Shown in pieces: positions 18,941-27,674 of a stretch of 64,000 bases of DNA (positions are counted from its first letter, which is position 1; the number at the start of each line of letters is the position of its first letter). Source of the DNA: Flavobacterium sp. WV_118_3 (GTDB lineage: Bacteria; Bacteroidota; Bacteroidia; Flavobacteriales; Flavobacteriaceae); NCBI RefSeq assembly GCF_039778605.1, contig NZ_CP156060.1, forward strand, positions 1,488,001 through 1,552,000. Direction: 5' to 3'. The notes beneath the pieces are model-generated. The model saw only the letters and a list, made by a program, of their open reading frames with translations. It did no database searches and was not told where the DNA came from. The position numbers were made by a program, and so were the translations under genes.

Positions 18941-18948
18941 CAAATTTA
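18941..18948 (-). promoter_or_regulatory. -7 box of the cysteine synthase gene
   Basis: TAAATTTG on the minus strand matches TAnnTTTG, giving a leader of roughly 55 nt. No clear -33 element is seen. Confidence 0.5.
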
Positions 18949-18963
18949 ACAAAAAAATTTTAT

Positions 18964-21099
18964 CTACTTTTTAATTCCTTCTAAATCTAACAAAAAAGTA
19001 TACTCTTTGGCTACTTCTTTAAGCGATTCGAAACGTCCGGAAGCACCACCATGGCCTGCATCCATATTGGTATCCATATATAACTGGCTATCTCCCACTT
19101 TCATAACACGTAGTTTGGCAACCCATTTGGCCGGTTCCCAATATTGTACCTGCGAATCGTGAAGTCCGGTTGTTACCAGTAAATTCGGGTATTTTTGTTT
19201 TTTAACATTGTCATATGGCGAATACGACAGCATATAGTCATAATATGTTTTGTCGTTCGGGTTCCCCCATTCATCGTATTCTCCGGTTGTTAACGGAATC
19301 GAATCGTCCAGCATAGTTGTGATTACGTCTACGAAAGGTACCTGTGCAATTACACCGTTGTACAGCTCCGGTGCCATATTGATAATTGCTCCCATTAGTA
19401 ATCCGCCGGCCGATCCGCCTTCGGCATATAAATGTTTCGCGGAGGTGTATTTTTCGGCAATTACAAATTTGGAACAATCAATAAAATCTGTAAATGTATT
19501 TTTCTTTTTAAGTAGTTTTCCATTTTCATACCATTCCCGCCCAAGATCTTCTCCTCCACGGATATGTGCAATAGCGTAGATAAATCCCCGGTCCAGTAAG
19601 CTTAGTCGTATCGATGAAAAATACGGATCCATTGAAGCGCCATATGATCCGTAAGCATAAAGCAAGAACGGGTTATTACCGTCTTTCTGGATACCTTTGC
19701 GGTATACAACCGAAATCGGCACTTTGGTTCCGTCTTGTGCCGTTGCCCAAATACGCTCTTCGATATAGTTGTTTTTGTCGAACTTGCCTCCCAAAACTTC
19801 CTGTTCTTTTTTAACTTCCTTGGTCTTGGTTTTCATATTGAAATCGATAACAGACGATGGTGTAGCCATCGACTGGTAACCGTATCGTAAAATATCGGTA
19901 TCAAAGTCAACGTTGGTAGTGGTATAGGCTGTATAGGTTTCGATTTCGAATGGAAGATAGTACTCTCCTTTTCCGCTCCAAGGCATGATTCGGATTTTGT
20001 TCAACCCATTGGAACGCTCGGAAACCACCAGGTAGTTTTTAAAGATTTCAATATCTTCCAGCAAAACGTCCTTACGATGTGCGATCAGATCTTTCCAGTT
20101 TTCTTTTCCGGTCGCATTTTCCGGCGTTTTCATTAGTTTAAAGTTGGTCGCCTTGTCTTTGTTGGTCACTACATAAAAACTATCGCCAAAGTGCGAAATA
20201 CTGTATTCCAATCCTCGGGTACGTGGCTGGAACACTTTAAATTCGGCATCCGGTGTATTGGACGGAAGAATACGGAATTCGGACGTTAGCGTACTCGTCG
20301 ATCCGATTACGATATATTTTTTTGATTTTTCTTTATATACAAATACCGAAAAAGTATCGTCTTTTTCTTCAAAAACAACCTTGTCATTTTTAGGATCCGT
20401 TCCCAGTTTGTGTTTGTAAATTTTATCCGAACGAAGCGTAACCAGGTCTTTACGCGTATAAAACAAGGTTTTATTATCGCTCGCCCAGGTGGATCCTCCG
20501 GTTGTTTTTTCGAGTTTTACCGGTAGAATTTCTCCGGTTTCAAGGTTTTTGATCTGAATGGTATATTCTCTTCTGGAAACGGTATCGATTCCAAAAGCAC
20601 ACCATTTATTGTCCTCACTAATGCTCATTCCGCTTAACTGAAAATACGCATGCCCTTTGGCCATTTCGTTACAATCGAACAGGATTTCTTCTTTGGCATC
20701 CAACGAACCTTTTTTACGGGCGTGAATCGGATAATCTTTTCCTTTTTCATAACGGGTTATGTAATAATATCCGTTATACAAATACGGAACCGAACTGTCG
20801 TCTTCTTTTACGCGCGATTTCATTTCCTGAAACAAATCCTCCTGAAATTGTTTCGTATGCGCGGTCATTTGCTGGTAATATTCGTTTTCTTTTTTAAGGT
20901 AATCGATAACTTCCGGGTTTTCTCTTTCGTTTAACCAATAGTAATTATCTGTTCGTATATCGCCGTGTTTTTCCAATTGTTTTGGCTTTACGGCTGCCAT
21001 AGGCGGTGTTATTGTTTTTACCATATCGGGCTTTTTATTTTGTGCGTTTCCCGTTACAAAAATAAGACAAACGCAACTCAAAATAATTTGATTTTTCAT
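18964..21099 (-). CDS. S9A prolyl oligopeptidase family protein (oligopeptidase B-like), exported
   Basis: A 711-residue serine peptidase with a signal peptide (MKNQIILSCVCLIFVTGNAQ), so periplasmic. It has an N-terminal seven-bladed propeller (about residues 80-430) and a C-terminal alpha/beta-hydrolase domain. The nucleophile is in EGGSAGGLLMG, the Asp region follows TTGLHDSQVQYWEPAKW, and the His is in DAGHGGASGRF. This resembles oligopeptidase B (PtrB), which cleaves short peptides after basic residues; the cleavage preference here is inferred. It is divergent from the ebfC gene at 21170. Confidence 0.92.
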   Translation of the reverse strand: MKNQIILSCVCLIFVTGNAQNKKPDMVKTITPPMAAVKPKQLEKHGDIRTDNYYWLNERENPEVIDYLKKENEYYQQMTAHTKQFQEDLFQEMKSRVKEDDSSVPYLYNGYYYITRYEKGKDYPIHARKKGSLDAKEEILFDCNEMAKGHAYFQLSGMSISEDNKWCAFGIDTVSRREYTIQIKNLETGEILPVKLEKTTGGSTWASDNKTLFYTRKDLVTLRSDKIYKHKLGTDPKNDKVVFEEKDDTFSVFVYKEKSKKYIVIGSTSTLTSEFRILPSNTPDAEFKVFQPRTRGLEYSISHFGDSFYVVTNKDKATNFKLMKTPENATGKENWKDLIAHRKDVLLEDIEIFKNYLVVSERSNGLNKIRIMPWSGKGEYYLPFEIETYTAYTTTNVDFDTDILRYGYQSMATPSSVIDFNMKTKTKEVKKEQEVLGGKFDKNNYIEERIWATAQDGTKVPISVVYRKGIQKDGNNPFLLYAYGSYGASMDPYFSSIRLSLLDRGFIYAIAHIRGGEDLGREWYENGKLLKKKNTFTDFIDCSKFVIAEKYTSAKHLYAEGGSAGGLLMGAIINMAPELYNGVIAQVPFVDVITTMLDDSIPLTTGEYDEWGNPNDKTYYDYMLSYSPYDNVKKQKYPNLLVTTGLHDSQVQYWEPAKWVAKLRVMKVGDSQLYMDTNMDAGHGGASGRFESLKEVAKEYTFLLDLEGIKK

Positions 21100-21132
21100 T
21101 TAGTTTTATTTACTAATCAATCTGCAATTTAA

Positions 21133-21140
21133 TAATTTTG
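21133..21140 (+). promoter_or_regulatory. -7 box upstream of the YbaB/EbfC gene
   Basis: TAATTTTG matches TAnnTTTG, 30 bp before the ATG at 21170. Confidence 0.5.
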
Positions 21141-21169
21141 CGGTAACATTAATCATTAATTTTATTAAC

Positions 21170-21493
21170 ATGTTCGGAGACATTATGGGAATGATGGGGA
21201 AACTAAAAGAGACCCAGCAAAAAATTGAAGACACTAAAAAACGTTTGGATACGGTTTTAATTGACGAGCAAAGTAACGACGGGCTTTTAAAGGTTACGTT
21301 AACCGCTAACAGAACGATAAAATCCATCCAGATTGACGATTCGCTTTTGGACGATAAAGAACAATTGGAAGACTATCTGTTACTTGTTATTAACAAAGCT
21401 ATCGAAAAAGCTACAAATGTAAATGAGGCAGAATTGGGCGCAGTGGCTAAAGATGGTATGCCGAATATTCCCGGAATGGATCTTTTTAAATAA
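21170..21493 (+). CDS. YbaB/EbfC family nucleoid-associated protein
   Basis: A 107-residue protein of the normal family length: an N-terminal helix rich in Lys, Glu and Gln ([15 protein letters not shown]), a central sheet ([21 protein letters not shown]) and the conserved C-terminal helix with KAIEKATNV. Members form dimers that bind DNA non-specifically. It is usually next to dnaX/recR in other phyla; here it is alone. Confidence 0.9.
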   Translation: MFGDIMGMMGKLKETQQKIEDTKKRLDTVLIDEQSNDGLLKVTLTANRTIKSIQIDDSLLDDKEQLEDYLLLVINKAIEKATNVNEAELGAVAKDGMPNIPGMDLFK

Positions 21494-21513
21494 GAAACGG
21501 ATCTTTCTATCAT

Positions 21514-21543
21514 AAAAAATAGGGCTTAAAGCCCTATTTTTTT
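21514..21543. terminator. bidirectional terminator
   Basis: The stem AAAAAATAGGGCT with its complement, a short loop and A/T runs on both sides lies between the convergent ebfC-like and DUF2853 genes. Confidence 0.85.
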
Positions 21544-21551
21544 ATTTTGTC

Positions 21552-21893
21552 CTATTTGTAAACACTTTCTTTTTTAAAGTGAACCGTCAACAAGTAGTAC
21601 ACTACCGCTCTGTATTTGTTTTTATTCGAACGGCCATATTTTTCTATTACGGCATCAATGGCTTTATCCAGATCCGGACCGTCTTTTAAACCTAACTTTT
21701 TGATCAAAAAGTTATTTTTAACGGTATCCAACTCCGATTTCGAAGTCCCCGAAACCGTAGAAGAATCTGCATTGTAAATAGAGGGACCGCAACCGATAGT
21801 TACTTTTGTCAATAAATCCATATTCGGAGTTACGCCACATTTGTCTTTTAAATCAGCCGCGTATTTTGCAATAAGTTCATCTCTTTTACTCAT
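21552..21893 (-). CDS. DUF2853 family protein
   Basis: A 113-residue soluble protein matching DUF2853 in length and in segments such as KYAADLKDKCG, DLLTKVTIGCGPSIYN and KYRAVVYYLL. It is all-helical in appearance and of unknown function. It lies next to menD on the same strand. A -7 box (TAAATTTG, 21937-21944) precedes it, so it is probably transcribed separately from menD. Confidence 0.85.
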   Translation of the reverse strand: MSKRDELIAKYAADLKDKCGVTPNMDLLTKVTIGCGPSIYNADSSTVSGTSKSELDTVKNNFLIKKLGLKDGPDLDKAIDAVIEKYGRSNKNKYRAVVYYLLTVHFKKESVYK

Positions 21894-21936
21894 AATAAAT
21901 TTGTTTTGTGTTACTTAATTGATTTTTACACTCTCT

Positions 21937-21944
21937 CAAATTTA
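21937..21944 (-). promoter_or_regulatory. -7 box of the DUF2853 gene
   Basis: TAAATTTG on the minus strand, about 44 bp before the ATG, matches TAnnTTTG. Confidence 0.45.
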
Positions 21945-21990
21945 ACAAAATAAAACCAATATGTCTTATTTTTGGCAATTATTTTCTTGC

Positions 21991-23649
21991 TTATTCCGTT
22001 AAGTTTTTAAAATATTCCAGTAAAATTTTATCATTAATCTCCGTAGGCGTATGGATTTCCAATAGTGCCGGTTGTGCTTTATCACTAAAGAAAACCGGAA
22101 GTGCTTTTTCCAGTTCCGACTGCTCTTTTACCGCCGTATAACGAAATCGGTACATCGCTGCCAAATGTTCGGCGGTGTACTGATGTTCGGTTTCAAAATA
22201 GGTATTAAAAACCGGTGTTTCCTGATGTCCGGGAAGAATTCTGAAAATACCACCACCACCATTATTGATCAATATGATTTTAAAGTTATTCGGAATATAG
22301 GCATTCCACAAGGCATTACTATCATATAGGAAACTGATATCACCGGTAATCAGAATGGTTTGCTTATTTGAAGCAATGGCCGCACCAATCGCAGTCGACG
22401 TACTTCCGTCGATACCACTGGTACCGCGGTTACAAAACACTTCAATTGATGGATCTATCGAAAATAACTGCGCATAGCGAATGGCCGAGCTGTTACTAAT
22501 TTGCAGCTGGCTATTTTCTGGCAAAGCGGGTAAAAGAGTTTGAAATACCGTAAAATCAGAATACGGAATACGATTCGCGTAGGTTTCATGCATTTTAGCC
22601 CGTAATGCTTTTAATGCTATTATCTTCGGTAAATAATCGCTGGCAACCGGGTTACTTTCCGGTAATAGCATCCCAAAAAAGGTATTGGGTGTAACTTTAA
22701 AGTGCTGCGACAAACAACCAAAGGTATCATACGCCCGTAAGGTGTCGACATGCCAGTGTTCCTGAGGCGGATATTTTCGTAAAAAGGCTTTTACCCTTTT
22801 CGAAACCACCATTCCACCTATTGTAACCAGAATGTCGGGTTGAAAATCGGTAAAATCTGCATCGGTAAAAGGCGTTATAATCGTATCGATATTCCCGATA
22901 AAATGCGGATGATGGATATTGGATGTCACCTCTTTCATTACCACTACCGAGTCATCGTTCGCCAATTGATCGATGATCTCTGGTGCTATACTGTACGGAT
23001 TGTTGGTTCCGATAAGAATCAGTTTTTTCGTTGCCTTATTCCATTGCCGGATAAAAGGCTGTACATCCGGTAAAACGGTTTCTTCCTGTTGCGGCTGAAT
23101 CATTTTTGGCGTAACCGAAAGCGTTTCGGTCACTTCATACAACGGTTCTTCAAACGGAGCATTAATATGTACCGGGCCTTTTTGCAAAATGGCCGTATTG
23201 ATCGCTTCATTGATCATCGCATCGTTTTCCGCTGAAACGGCTTCGGTAAGGTTGGCATTATATAGAATATGATTCGCATATACATCCCGTTGCCGAATCG
23301 TTTGTCCGTCGCCAATATCGATTTTGGAGGTTGGACGATCAGCAGAAATGACCACAATAGGCAACTGACTATAAAAGGCTTCGGCTACAGCCGGATAGTA
23401 ATTCAACAAAGCAGAACCCGAAGTACAAACAAGCGCGACCGGTCTTCCGAGTTGTTGTGCCATACCAACAGCCATAAAAGCGGCACAACGTTCGTCGGTA
23501 ATACTATAACAATTAAAATCTTTTGTACTGGCAAACCCAATGGTTAAGGGTGCATTACGAGATCCCGGAGAAATAATGATATCAAGTAGTCCTTTGGCTT
23601 TACAAAGCGCAATTATACTTTGCGCCAAAGGTATTTTTGGATATGCCAT
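21991..23649 (-). CDS. menD: SEPHCHC synthase (2-succinyl-5-enolpyruvyl-6-hydroxy-3-cyclohexene-1-carboxylate synthase)
   Basis: Thiamine-diphosphate enzyme (552 residues from this start) for the first committed step of menaquinone synthesis, joining isochorismate and 2-oxoglutarate. Visible motifs: ISPGSRNAPL near the N-terminus, the catalytic-Glu region DERCAAFMAVG, the domain boundary GTSGIDGSTSTAIGAA, the ThDP/Mg motif ITGDISFLYDSNALWN, and NNGGGGIFRILPG. The frame opens at 23694, but a -7 box overlaps that point, so the ATG at 23649 (MAYPKIPLAQ) is preferred. It supplies the pathway completed by menC, menB and menA at the window start. Confidence 0.95.
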   Translation of the reverse strand: MAYPKIPLAQSIIALCKAKGLLDIIISPGSRNAPLTIGFASTKDFNCYSITDERCAAFMAVGMAQQLGRPVALVCTSGSALLNYYPAVAEAFYSQLPIVVISADRPTSKIDIGDGQTIRQRDVYANHILYNANLTEAVSAENDAMINEAINTAILQKGPVHINAPFEEPLYEVTETLSVTPKMIQPQQEETVLPDVQPFIRQWNKATKKLILIGTNNPYSIAPEIIDQLANDDSVVVMKEVTSNIHHPHFIGNIDTIITPFTDADFTDFQPDILVTIGGMVVSKRVKAFLRKYPPQEHWHVDTLRAYDTFGCLSQHFKVTPNTFFGMLLPESNPVASDYLPKIIALKALRAKMHETYANRIPYSDFTVFQTLLPALPENSQLQISNSSAIRYAQLFSIDPSIEVFCNRGTSGIDGSTSTAIGAAIASNKQTILITGDISFLYDSNALWNAYIPNNFKIILINNGGGGIFRILPGHQETPVFNTYFETEHQYTAEHLAAMYRFRYTAVKEQSELEKALPVFFSDKAQPALLEIHTPTEINDKILLEYFKNLTE

Positions 23650-23691
23650 TTTGTAGTAGTAGTTTAAATTGGGCGTCCTGAAACGCAGTAA

Positions 23692-23699
23692 CAAATTTA
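23692..23699 (-). promoter_or_regulatory. -7 box of menD
   Basis: TAAATTTG on the minus strand, 43 bp before the ATG at 23649. It overlaps the upstream alternative start and therefore argues against it. Confidence 0.5.
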
Positions 23700-23742
23700 A
23701 GGTAGTCTGCTGAATTTCCTTAAAAAAAAGTGTGAAACTTTC

Positions 23743-23750
23743 TATCTTTG
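23743..23750 (+). promoter_or_regulatory. -7 box of the GNAT acetyltransferase gene
   Basis: TATCTTTG matches TAnnTTTG. It covers the in-frame ATG at 23748, which therefore cannot be the start; translation must begin at 23778. Confidence 0.6.
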
Positions 23751-23777
23751 ACTTTACTTTCTACAACACACTACACT

Positions 23778-24272
23778 ATGTCTGTTACCATACGTCCCGT
23801 AACCGAATCCGATATTCCGGAAGTACTGGAAATCATCAATTACGAAATCCTGAACGGTGTTTCTATTTACGATTATACACCGCGAACACTGGAACAACAA
23901 CAAGCTATAATTCTCGAAAAAGAGACTAAAAACTTCCCGTTTCTGGTAGCGGTTTCCGATGGCGCAATCGCCGGTTTTGCAACCTACGGTGATTTCCGTT
24001 TTAAGGAAGGCTATCGCTTTACGGTGGAACATTCGGTTTATCTGCACCACGAACATCAGGGAAAGGGTTTGGGTAAACTATTGTTGGAAGCATTGATCAA
24101 AATCGCAAAAGAACAACAAAAGCATACCATGATTGCAGTAATTGATGCCGAAAATGATGGCAGCATCCGGTTTCATCAAAAAATGGGCTTTGAAATTGCC
24201 GGAACCCTACGGGAAAGCGGTTATAAATTCGATCGCTGGCTGGATTCGGTATTCCTGCAATTATTTTTATAA
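23778..24272 (+). CDS. GNAT family N-acetyltransferase, phosphinothricin acetyltransferase-like
   Basis: A 164-residue GCN5-related acetyltransferase. The N-terminus (TIRPVTESDIPEVLEIINYEI) and SIYDYTPRT resemble the Pat/Bar group; the acetyl-CoA loop is HQGKGLGKLLLEALI, followed by AVIDAENDGSIRFHQKMGF and the C-terminal GYKFDRWLDSVFLQL. Substrates of such proteins include phosphinothricin or methionine sulfoximine; the real substrate is unknown. It is divergent from menD. Confidence 0.87.
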   Translation: MSVTIRPVTESDIPEVLEIINYEILNGVSIYDYTPRTLEQQQAIILEKETKNFPFLVAVSDGAIAGFATYGDFRFKEGYRFTVEHSVYLHHEHQGKGLGKLLLEALIKIAKEQQKHTMIAVIDAENDGSIRFHQKMGFEIAGTLRESGYKFDRWLDSVFLQLFL

Positions 24273-24274
24273 AA

Positions 24275-24296
24275 AAACCTCCAATAACGGAGGTTT
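24275..24296. terminator. terminator after the GNAT gene
   Basis: An 8-bp stem (AAACCTCC / GGAGGTTT) with a 6-nt loop between two convergent genes. The A run at 24270 gives a strong T tract for the minus-strand glutathione peroxidase transcript. Confidence 0.75.
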
Positions 24297-24314
24297 CTAT
24301 TGTATTCGTAAGGT

Positions 24315-24902
24315 TTAACTTTTAATCCAGTCGATAACTTCTTTGCTATCCGGTAGTGTTTTCGGGCTGATCACTTTAACCAAATGTCCTTTTTCATTGA
24401 TCAGGTATTTCTGAAAATTCCATTCTACCTGACTATCCTGGTAACCGTTTTTGGATTTTTCGGTTAAAAAGTGGTAAAGTGGCGCCATATCATCCCCTTT
24501 TACCGATATTTTTTCCATCATCGGGAATGTCACACCGTAGTTTTTCGAGCAAAAAGTCGCAATTTCCTTATTCGATCCCGGTTCCTGTGCTCCGAAATTA
24601 TTAGCCGGAAAACCTACGATTATAAAGTTTTTGTCTTTATACGCTGTGTATAGCTTTTGCAACTGCTCGTACTGTGGCGTTAAACCACATTCGGACGCAG
24701 TGTTCACTACCATTACTTTTTTTCCTTTTAGTTTCGAAAAATCAAAGGTTTTCCCTTCAATATCTTTTACTTTAAACTGGTAAATGTTTTCTGCATTCAT
24801 AGCGGTTAATTTTTCGGTTGATGCTGTTGCTGCTTTATTTTGCGCCTGAATCTGGCCACTAAAAAGTGCCAGTACGGAACAGGTCAATAGTAGTTTTTTC
24901 AT
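24315..24902 (-). CDS. exported glutathione peroxidase family protein
   Basis: A 195-residue thiol peroxidase with a signal peptide (MKKLLLTCSVLALFSGQIQA). The peroxidatic Cys72 is in VNTASECGLTPQYEQL, the Gln/Trp partners are in FPANNFGAQEPG and VEWNFQKYLI. It reduces peroxides; in bacteria lacking abundant glutathione the electron donor is usually thioredoxin. It is a single gene with a short leader behind a -7 box at 24916-24923. Confidence 0.92.
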   Translation of the reverse strand: MKKLLLTCSVLALFSGQIQAQNKAATASTEKLTAMNAENIYQFKVKDIEGKTFDFSKLKGKKVMVVNTASECGLTPQYEQLQKLYTAYKDKNFIIVGFPANNFGAQEPGSNKEIATFCSKNYGVTFPMMEKISVKGDDMAPLYHFLTEKSKNGYQDSQVEWNFQKYLINEKGHLVKVISPKTLPDSKEVIDWIKS

Positions 24903-24915
24903 TTTTCTTTTTTAT

Positions 24916-24923
24916 CAAAAGTA
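24916..24923 (-). promoter_or_regulatory. -7 box of the glutathione peroxidase gene
   Basis: TACTTTTG on the minus strand matches TAnnTTTG only 14 bp before the ATG, so the 5' leader would be under 10 nt. Confidence 0.45.
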
Positions 24924-25074
24924 AACATTTTATACATCCAAAATTATTAAACATTTCATAATTAATTTCTGTTATTATTGGCTCACAATTGTCTTTGATT
25001 GTATTAGCCTATTCCTTCTCTTTTTTTTAAAATGGCCTTACCTTGTAGTAGTGAAGTTTAAAATATTTTTAATT

Positions 25075-25590
25075 ATGCGCCTTAAATTAATCATTTTACT
25101 CGTTATAATAGTCGGAATGACTGCTTCCTGCGAATGTGAAGCCAATGCTCCGGTAATGGCTCCGCAGGTTGTTCAGAAAGAAAAAGATCCTATGTCCTTT
25201 TCAAATTTAAAATGGATTTCAGACGAAGAAGACAGTTGGAACAATCCGGTATTCAGTAGTTATTTCGATCATCAGAATTTTGTGTCTACAGTTCAGGGAA
25301 AATGGAAACAACTATTGGGTAAAAACGGAAGTCTGAAAATCGACGGATATGAATTCCAGCTAATCGATCCGGGGTTAGATCTGAATATTACCGGTAGTTT
25401 TACGTATGATAACGTTCATGGATTCTTCGGAAACGGAAATATTTTTGATTATATTCATACTATTTCAGGAAAAAGAACCCATTTACAAATGATTCTGGAG
25501 ACCGATTCTATTCTTAGAATTGGTATTTTTTTACAAAATGGCAGCAAGCATTCCCATAAAATTGTCGTTTTTAAAAAAGCGGATAACTAG
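25075..25590 (+). CDS. hypothetical lipoprotein
   Basis: A 171-residue protein whose N-terminus (MRLKLIILLVIIVGMTASC) is a lipoprotein signal with the lipid Cys at residue 19 in TASCEC. The mature part is beta-rich and polar (GYEFQLIDPGLDLNITGSFTYD) without a recognised family. The frame opens at a GTG at 25051, but the ATG at 25075 starts directly at the signal peptide. It is convergent with the DUF4180 gene 18 bp away. Confidence 0.7.
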   Translation: MRLKLIILLVIIVGMTASCECEANAPVMAPQVVQKEKDPMSFSNLKWISDEEDSWNNPVFSSYFDHQNFVSTVQGKWKQLLGKNGSLKIDGYEFQLIDPGLDLNITGSFTYDNVHGFFGNGNIFDYIHTISGKRTHLQMILETDSILRIGIFLQNGSKHSHKIVVFKKADN

Positions 25591-25608
25591 TCCGTCTCCG
25601 CTGAAATT

Positions 25609-25974
25609 TCAGGAGAATTCACTACCGATCATATTTTTAAATTGTTCGGGACTTATAAAGTTTACCGCCCGACCTTTATTGCATTCGTATATAAAATCCC
25701 TAAGACTTTTGCTTGGATATTGGTCAAAATCGCCGACAATGGCGAGTTGTACGCGGTAGTTCGAAAATTTTTGCAGGATTTCGCCGGCCATTTTGGTTTT
25801 AAGGTCGAAAAAATCCGGATGAAGATTTTTAGCATACAGGATTACCTTGTCAAACTCCTGATAATATAAATCGACCAATAATTGTAAAGCCTCGTCGGGA
25901 GTGGTTACAATACATTCGTCGGAAATAACCTCCGCGATTCGGATACTGTTTACTTCGTGTGTTACTATTTTCAT
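25609..25974 (-). CDS. DUF4180 domain-containing protein
   Basis: A 121-residue protein resembling DUF4180 in length and in segments such as TPDEALQLLVDLYYQEFDKVIL, shortened here to its core EALQLLVD, and KMAGEILQKFSNYRVQLAIV. It looks like an alpha/beta STAS-like fold and the function is unknown. The frame runs open further upstream, but the ATG at 25974 overlaps the upstream DinB gene by the classic ATGA, indicating translational coupling. Confidence 0.78.
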   Translation of the reverse strand: MKIVTHEVNSIRIAEVISDECIVTTPDEALQLLVDLYYQEFDKVILYAKNLHPDFFDLKTKMAGEILQKFSNYRVQLAIVGDFDQYPSKSLRDFIYECNKGRAVNFISPEQFKNMIGSEFS

Positions 25975-26453
25975 TGAACAACTGTTTGCAGTAGCATTTT
26001 CCGTATCAGCGAAATCTGCCCCAAATGGTAATGCGTGTGTTCGATGATTCCGGTTATATTCCGATAGTAATTGCCGTATTTTGATTCGATAAATTCCTCG
26101 AAAAAACGCGTGTCGTCCAGTTGTTCGATTCGGGTAGCAAATTGTTCCGCTTCGGAGAATGTTTTGTTTTTTAACGCTTCCCATTCGGCTTCCGAACTAA
26201 TTGGCGGCAAATTAAAGCTCAATTTATCGCTGGCGTCCAATGGTTCGCCTTCCAAAACTTTTAAAACAGCACTAACATAGTAATTCACGTGATAGACCAA
26301 AACAGCAATCGTATTCAGATTCGGTATCGTTGTGGTTGCCTGTTCCCAATTAATTCCATCTAAAGCCTCTTTAAGACTTACCGATGTCCAGTTTCCGCCA
26401 AAATGCAGGTCCCGGAAATGCTTTGCTATCTGTTTTGAAAGTTCGTTTTTCAT
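25971..26453 (-). CDS. DinB-like / YfiT-type four-helix bundle protein
   Basis: A 160-residue DinB/DUF1572-like protein. Candidate metal-binding histidines sit in LVYHVNYYV (about residue 54) and in HTHYHLGQISLIRKM near the C-terminus. Members are metal-binding helical bundles, some acting as thiol transferases; the reaction here is unknown. It is the first gene of a two-gene unit with DUF4180. Confidence 0.82.
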   Translation of the reverse strand: MKNELSKQIAKHFRDLHFGGNWTSVSLKEALDGINWEQATTTIPNLNTIAVLVYHVNYYVSAVLKVLEGEPLDASDKLSFNLPPISSEAEWEALKNKTFSEAEQFATRIEQLDDTRFFEEFIESKYGNYYRNITGIIEHTHYHLGQISLIRKMLLQTVVQ

Positions 26454-26509
26454 ATTGTATGAAATTAAAATTTAAAATTTCGCTTCGACTCTATTGCTTT
26501 CTTCTTTTT

Positions 26510-26983
26510 TTATTTAACCGATTCCAACGGTATTTCCAATCCTTCTTTAACAATGTCTAATGCTACACTTGTACTGAAACTTTTAATATTCGGATTGCTA
26601 AAAAACAACCTACGGGTCAGTTTTTCATAGTCATGCATCGACGGTGTAACGATTACCAGTATAAAATCGGTTTCACCGGTTACATAATAACATTGTTGTA
26701 CTTCAGGTACCGACCAGAAGCTGTTTTTGGTCTGATCAATCAGTTCGATCTTTTCACTTTCCATTTTAACCGCAACAAACAAAGTGATCATCCGCCCTAC
26801 CTTCTCCCGGTTCACCACCGTAATATCAGCCGAAATCACACCCGTTTCCCGCATTCGTTTGATACGTCGTTGTACCGCTGCTGCCGATAACCCGATATTC
26901 TCTCCTATCGCTCGTTGCGGCGTAAGATTATCTTTTTGTAGCACTTTTAAAATTGCTAAATCAAATTTATCCAGATTTTCCAA
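26510..26983 (-). CDS. Lrp/AsnC family transcriptional regulator
   Basis: N-terminal winged helix-turn-helix (FDLAILKVLQKDNLTPQ to LSAAAVQRRIKRM) followed by the AsnC ligand-binding domain (ITLFVAVKM, VQQCYYVTGETDFILVIVTP). The frame can open at an ATG at 27010, but homologues begin right at the sequence ENLDKFDL, which fits a TTG start at 26983 (158 residues); the start is uncertain. It is divergent from the acetyltransferase/EamA pair and may regulate the EamA exporter, a common pairing. Confidence 0.88.
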   Translation of the reverse strand: MENLDKFDLAILKVLQKDNLTPQRAIGENIGLSAAAVQRRIKRMRETGVISADITVVNREKVGRMITLFVAVKMESEKIELIDQTKNSFWSVPEVQQCYYVTGETDFILVIVTPSMHDYEKLTRRLFFSNPNIKSFSTSVALDIVKEGLEIPLESVK

Positions 26984-27060
26984 ATGAATTATAGAGTAAT
27001 AATGAAACAAAATTGCAAATCAGACCCTAAATTTAAAGAAAAAACATATGGCATTTGATC

Positions 27061-27068
27061 TATTTTTG
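27061..27068 (+). promoter_or_regulatory. -7 box of the acetyltransferase-EamA unit
   Basis: TATTTTTG matches TAnnTTTG. It is 8 bp before the ATG at 27077, so initiation would be nearly leaderless or at the next ATG, 27089. Confidence 0.5.
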
Positions 27069-27076
27069 CATTTTAT

Positions 27077-27655
27077 ATGATCAAAAAAATGACTGAAAAA
27101 GAAAAAATGTGCTCCGGAGCCTACTATACCTATATTGATGCCGAACTGGATGCTGAAAGGGATATCGCCGAAGACCTTGTAACCGATTACAATCGCCTAC
27201 ATCCGAAAAAAGAGGTAGAACGAGCGGCTATTATTCGTAAATTGTTTGGTTCTACCGGAGAAAAATTCAGTATCAAGCAACCGTTTTATTGTGATTACGG
27301 TTATAACATCCATATCGGCGAAAACTTCTTTTCGAATTTTAATTTTACAGTTTTGGACGAAGCCGAAGTCCGCATTGGCGACAACGTACTGATTGCTCCC
27401 AATGTGAGCATTTACACCGTAAACCATGCTGTAAACATTGATCAACGCAATGCCGGAATCGAATATGCCAAACCGGTTTATATCGGAAATAATGCCTGGA
27501 TTGGTGGTAATACTGTGATTTTACAAGGCGTAACGATTGGCGCGAATGCTATTATTGGTGCCGGAAGTGTCGTAACCAAAAGTATCCCGGCCAATGTGAT
27601 CGCAGCCGGAAATCCGTGTCGTGTTATTAAAACCATTCCCGAAAACGAATTATAA
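27077..27655 (+). CDS. sugar O-acetyltransferase, maltose/galactoside type
   Basis: A 192-residue left-handed beta-helix acetyltransferase of the LacA/Maa/NodL group. The N-terminal cap (MCSGAYYTYIDAELDAERD) and the hexapeptide ladder with the catalytic His in VNHAVNIDQRN are clear, ending in NPCRVIKTIPENEL. It acetylates sugars such as maltose or glucose. Starts at 27077 or 27089 are both possible; the promoter box favours the second. The EamA gene follows 19 bp downstream. Confidence 0.9.
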   Translation: MIKKMTEKEKMCSGAYYTYIDAELDAERDIAEDLVTDYNRLHPKKEVERAAIIRKLFGSTGEKFSIKQPFYCDYGYNIHIGENFFSNFNFTVLDEAEVRIGDNVLIAPNVSIYTVNHAVNIDQRNAGIEYAKPVYIGNNAWIGGNTVILQGVTIGANAIIGAGSVVTKSIPANVIAAGNPCRVIKTIPENEL

Positions 27656-27674
27656 TTTTTCCTTTCCCTATTTT

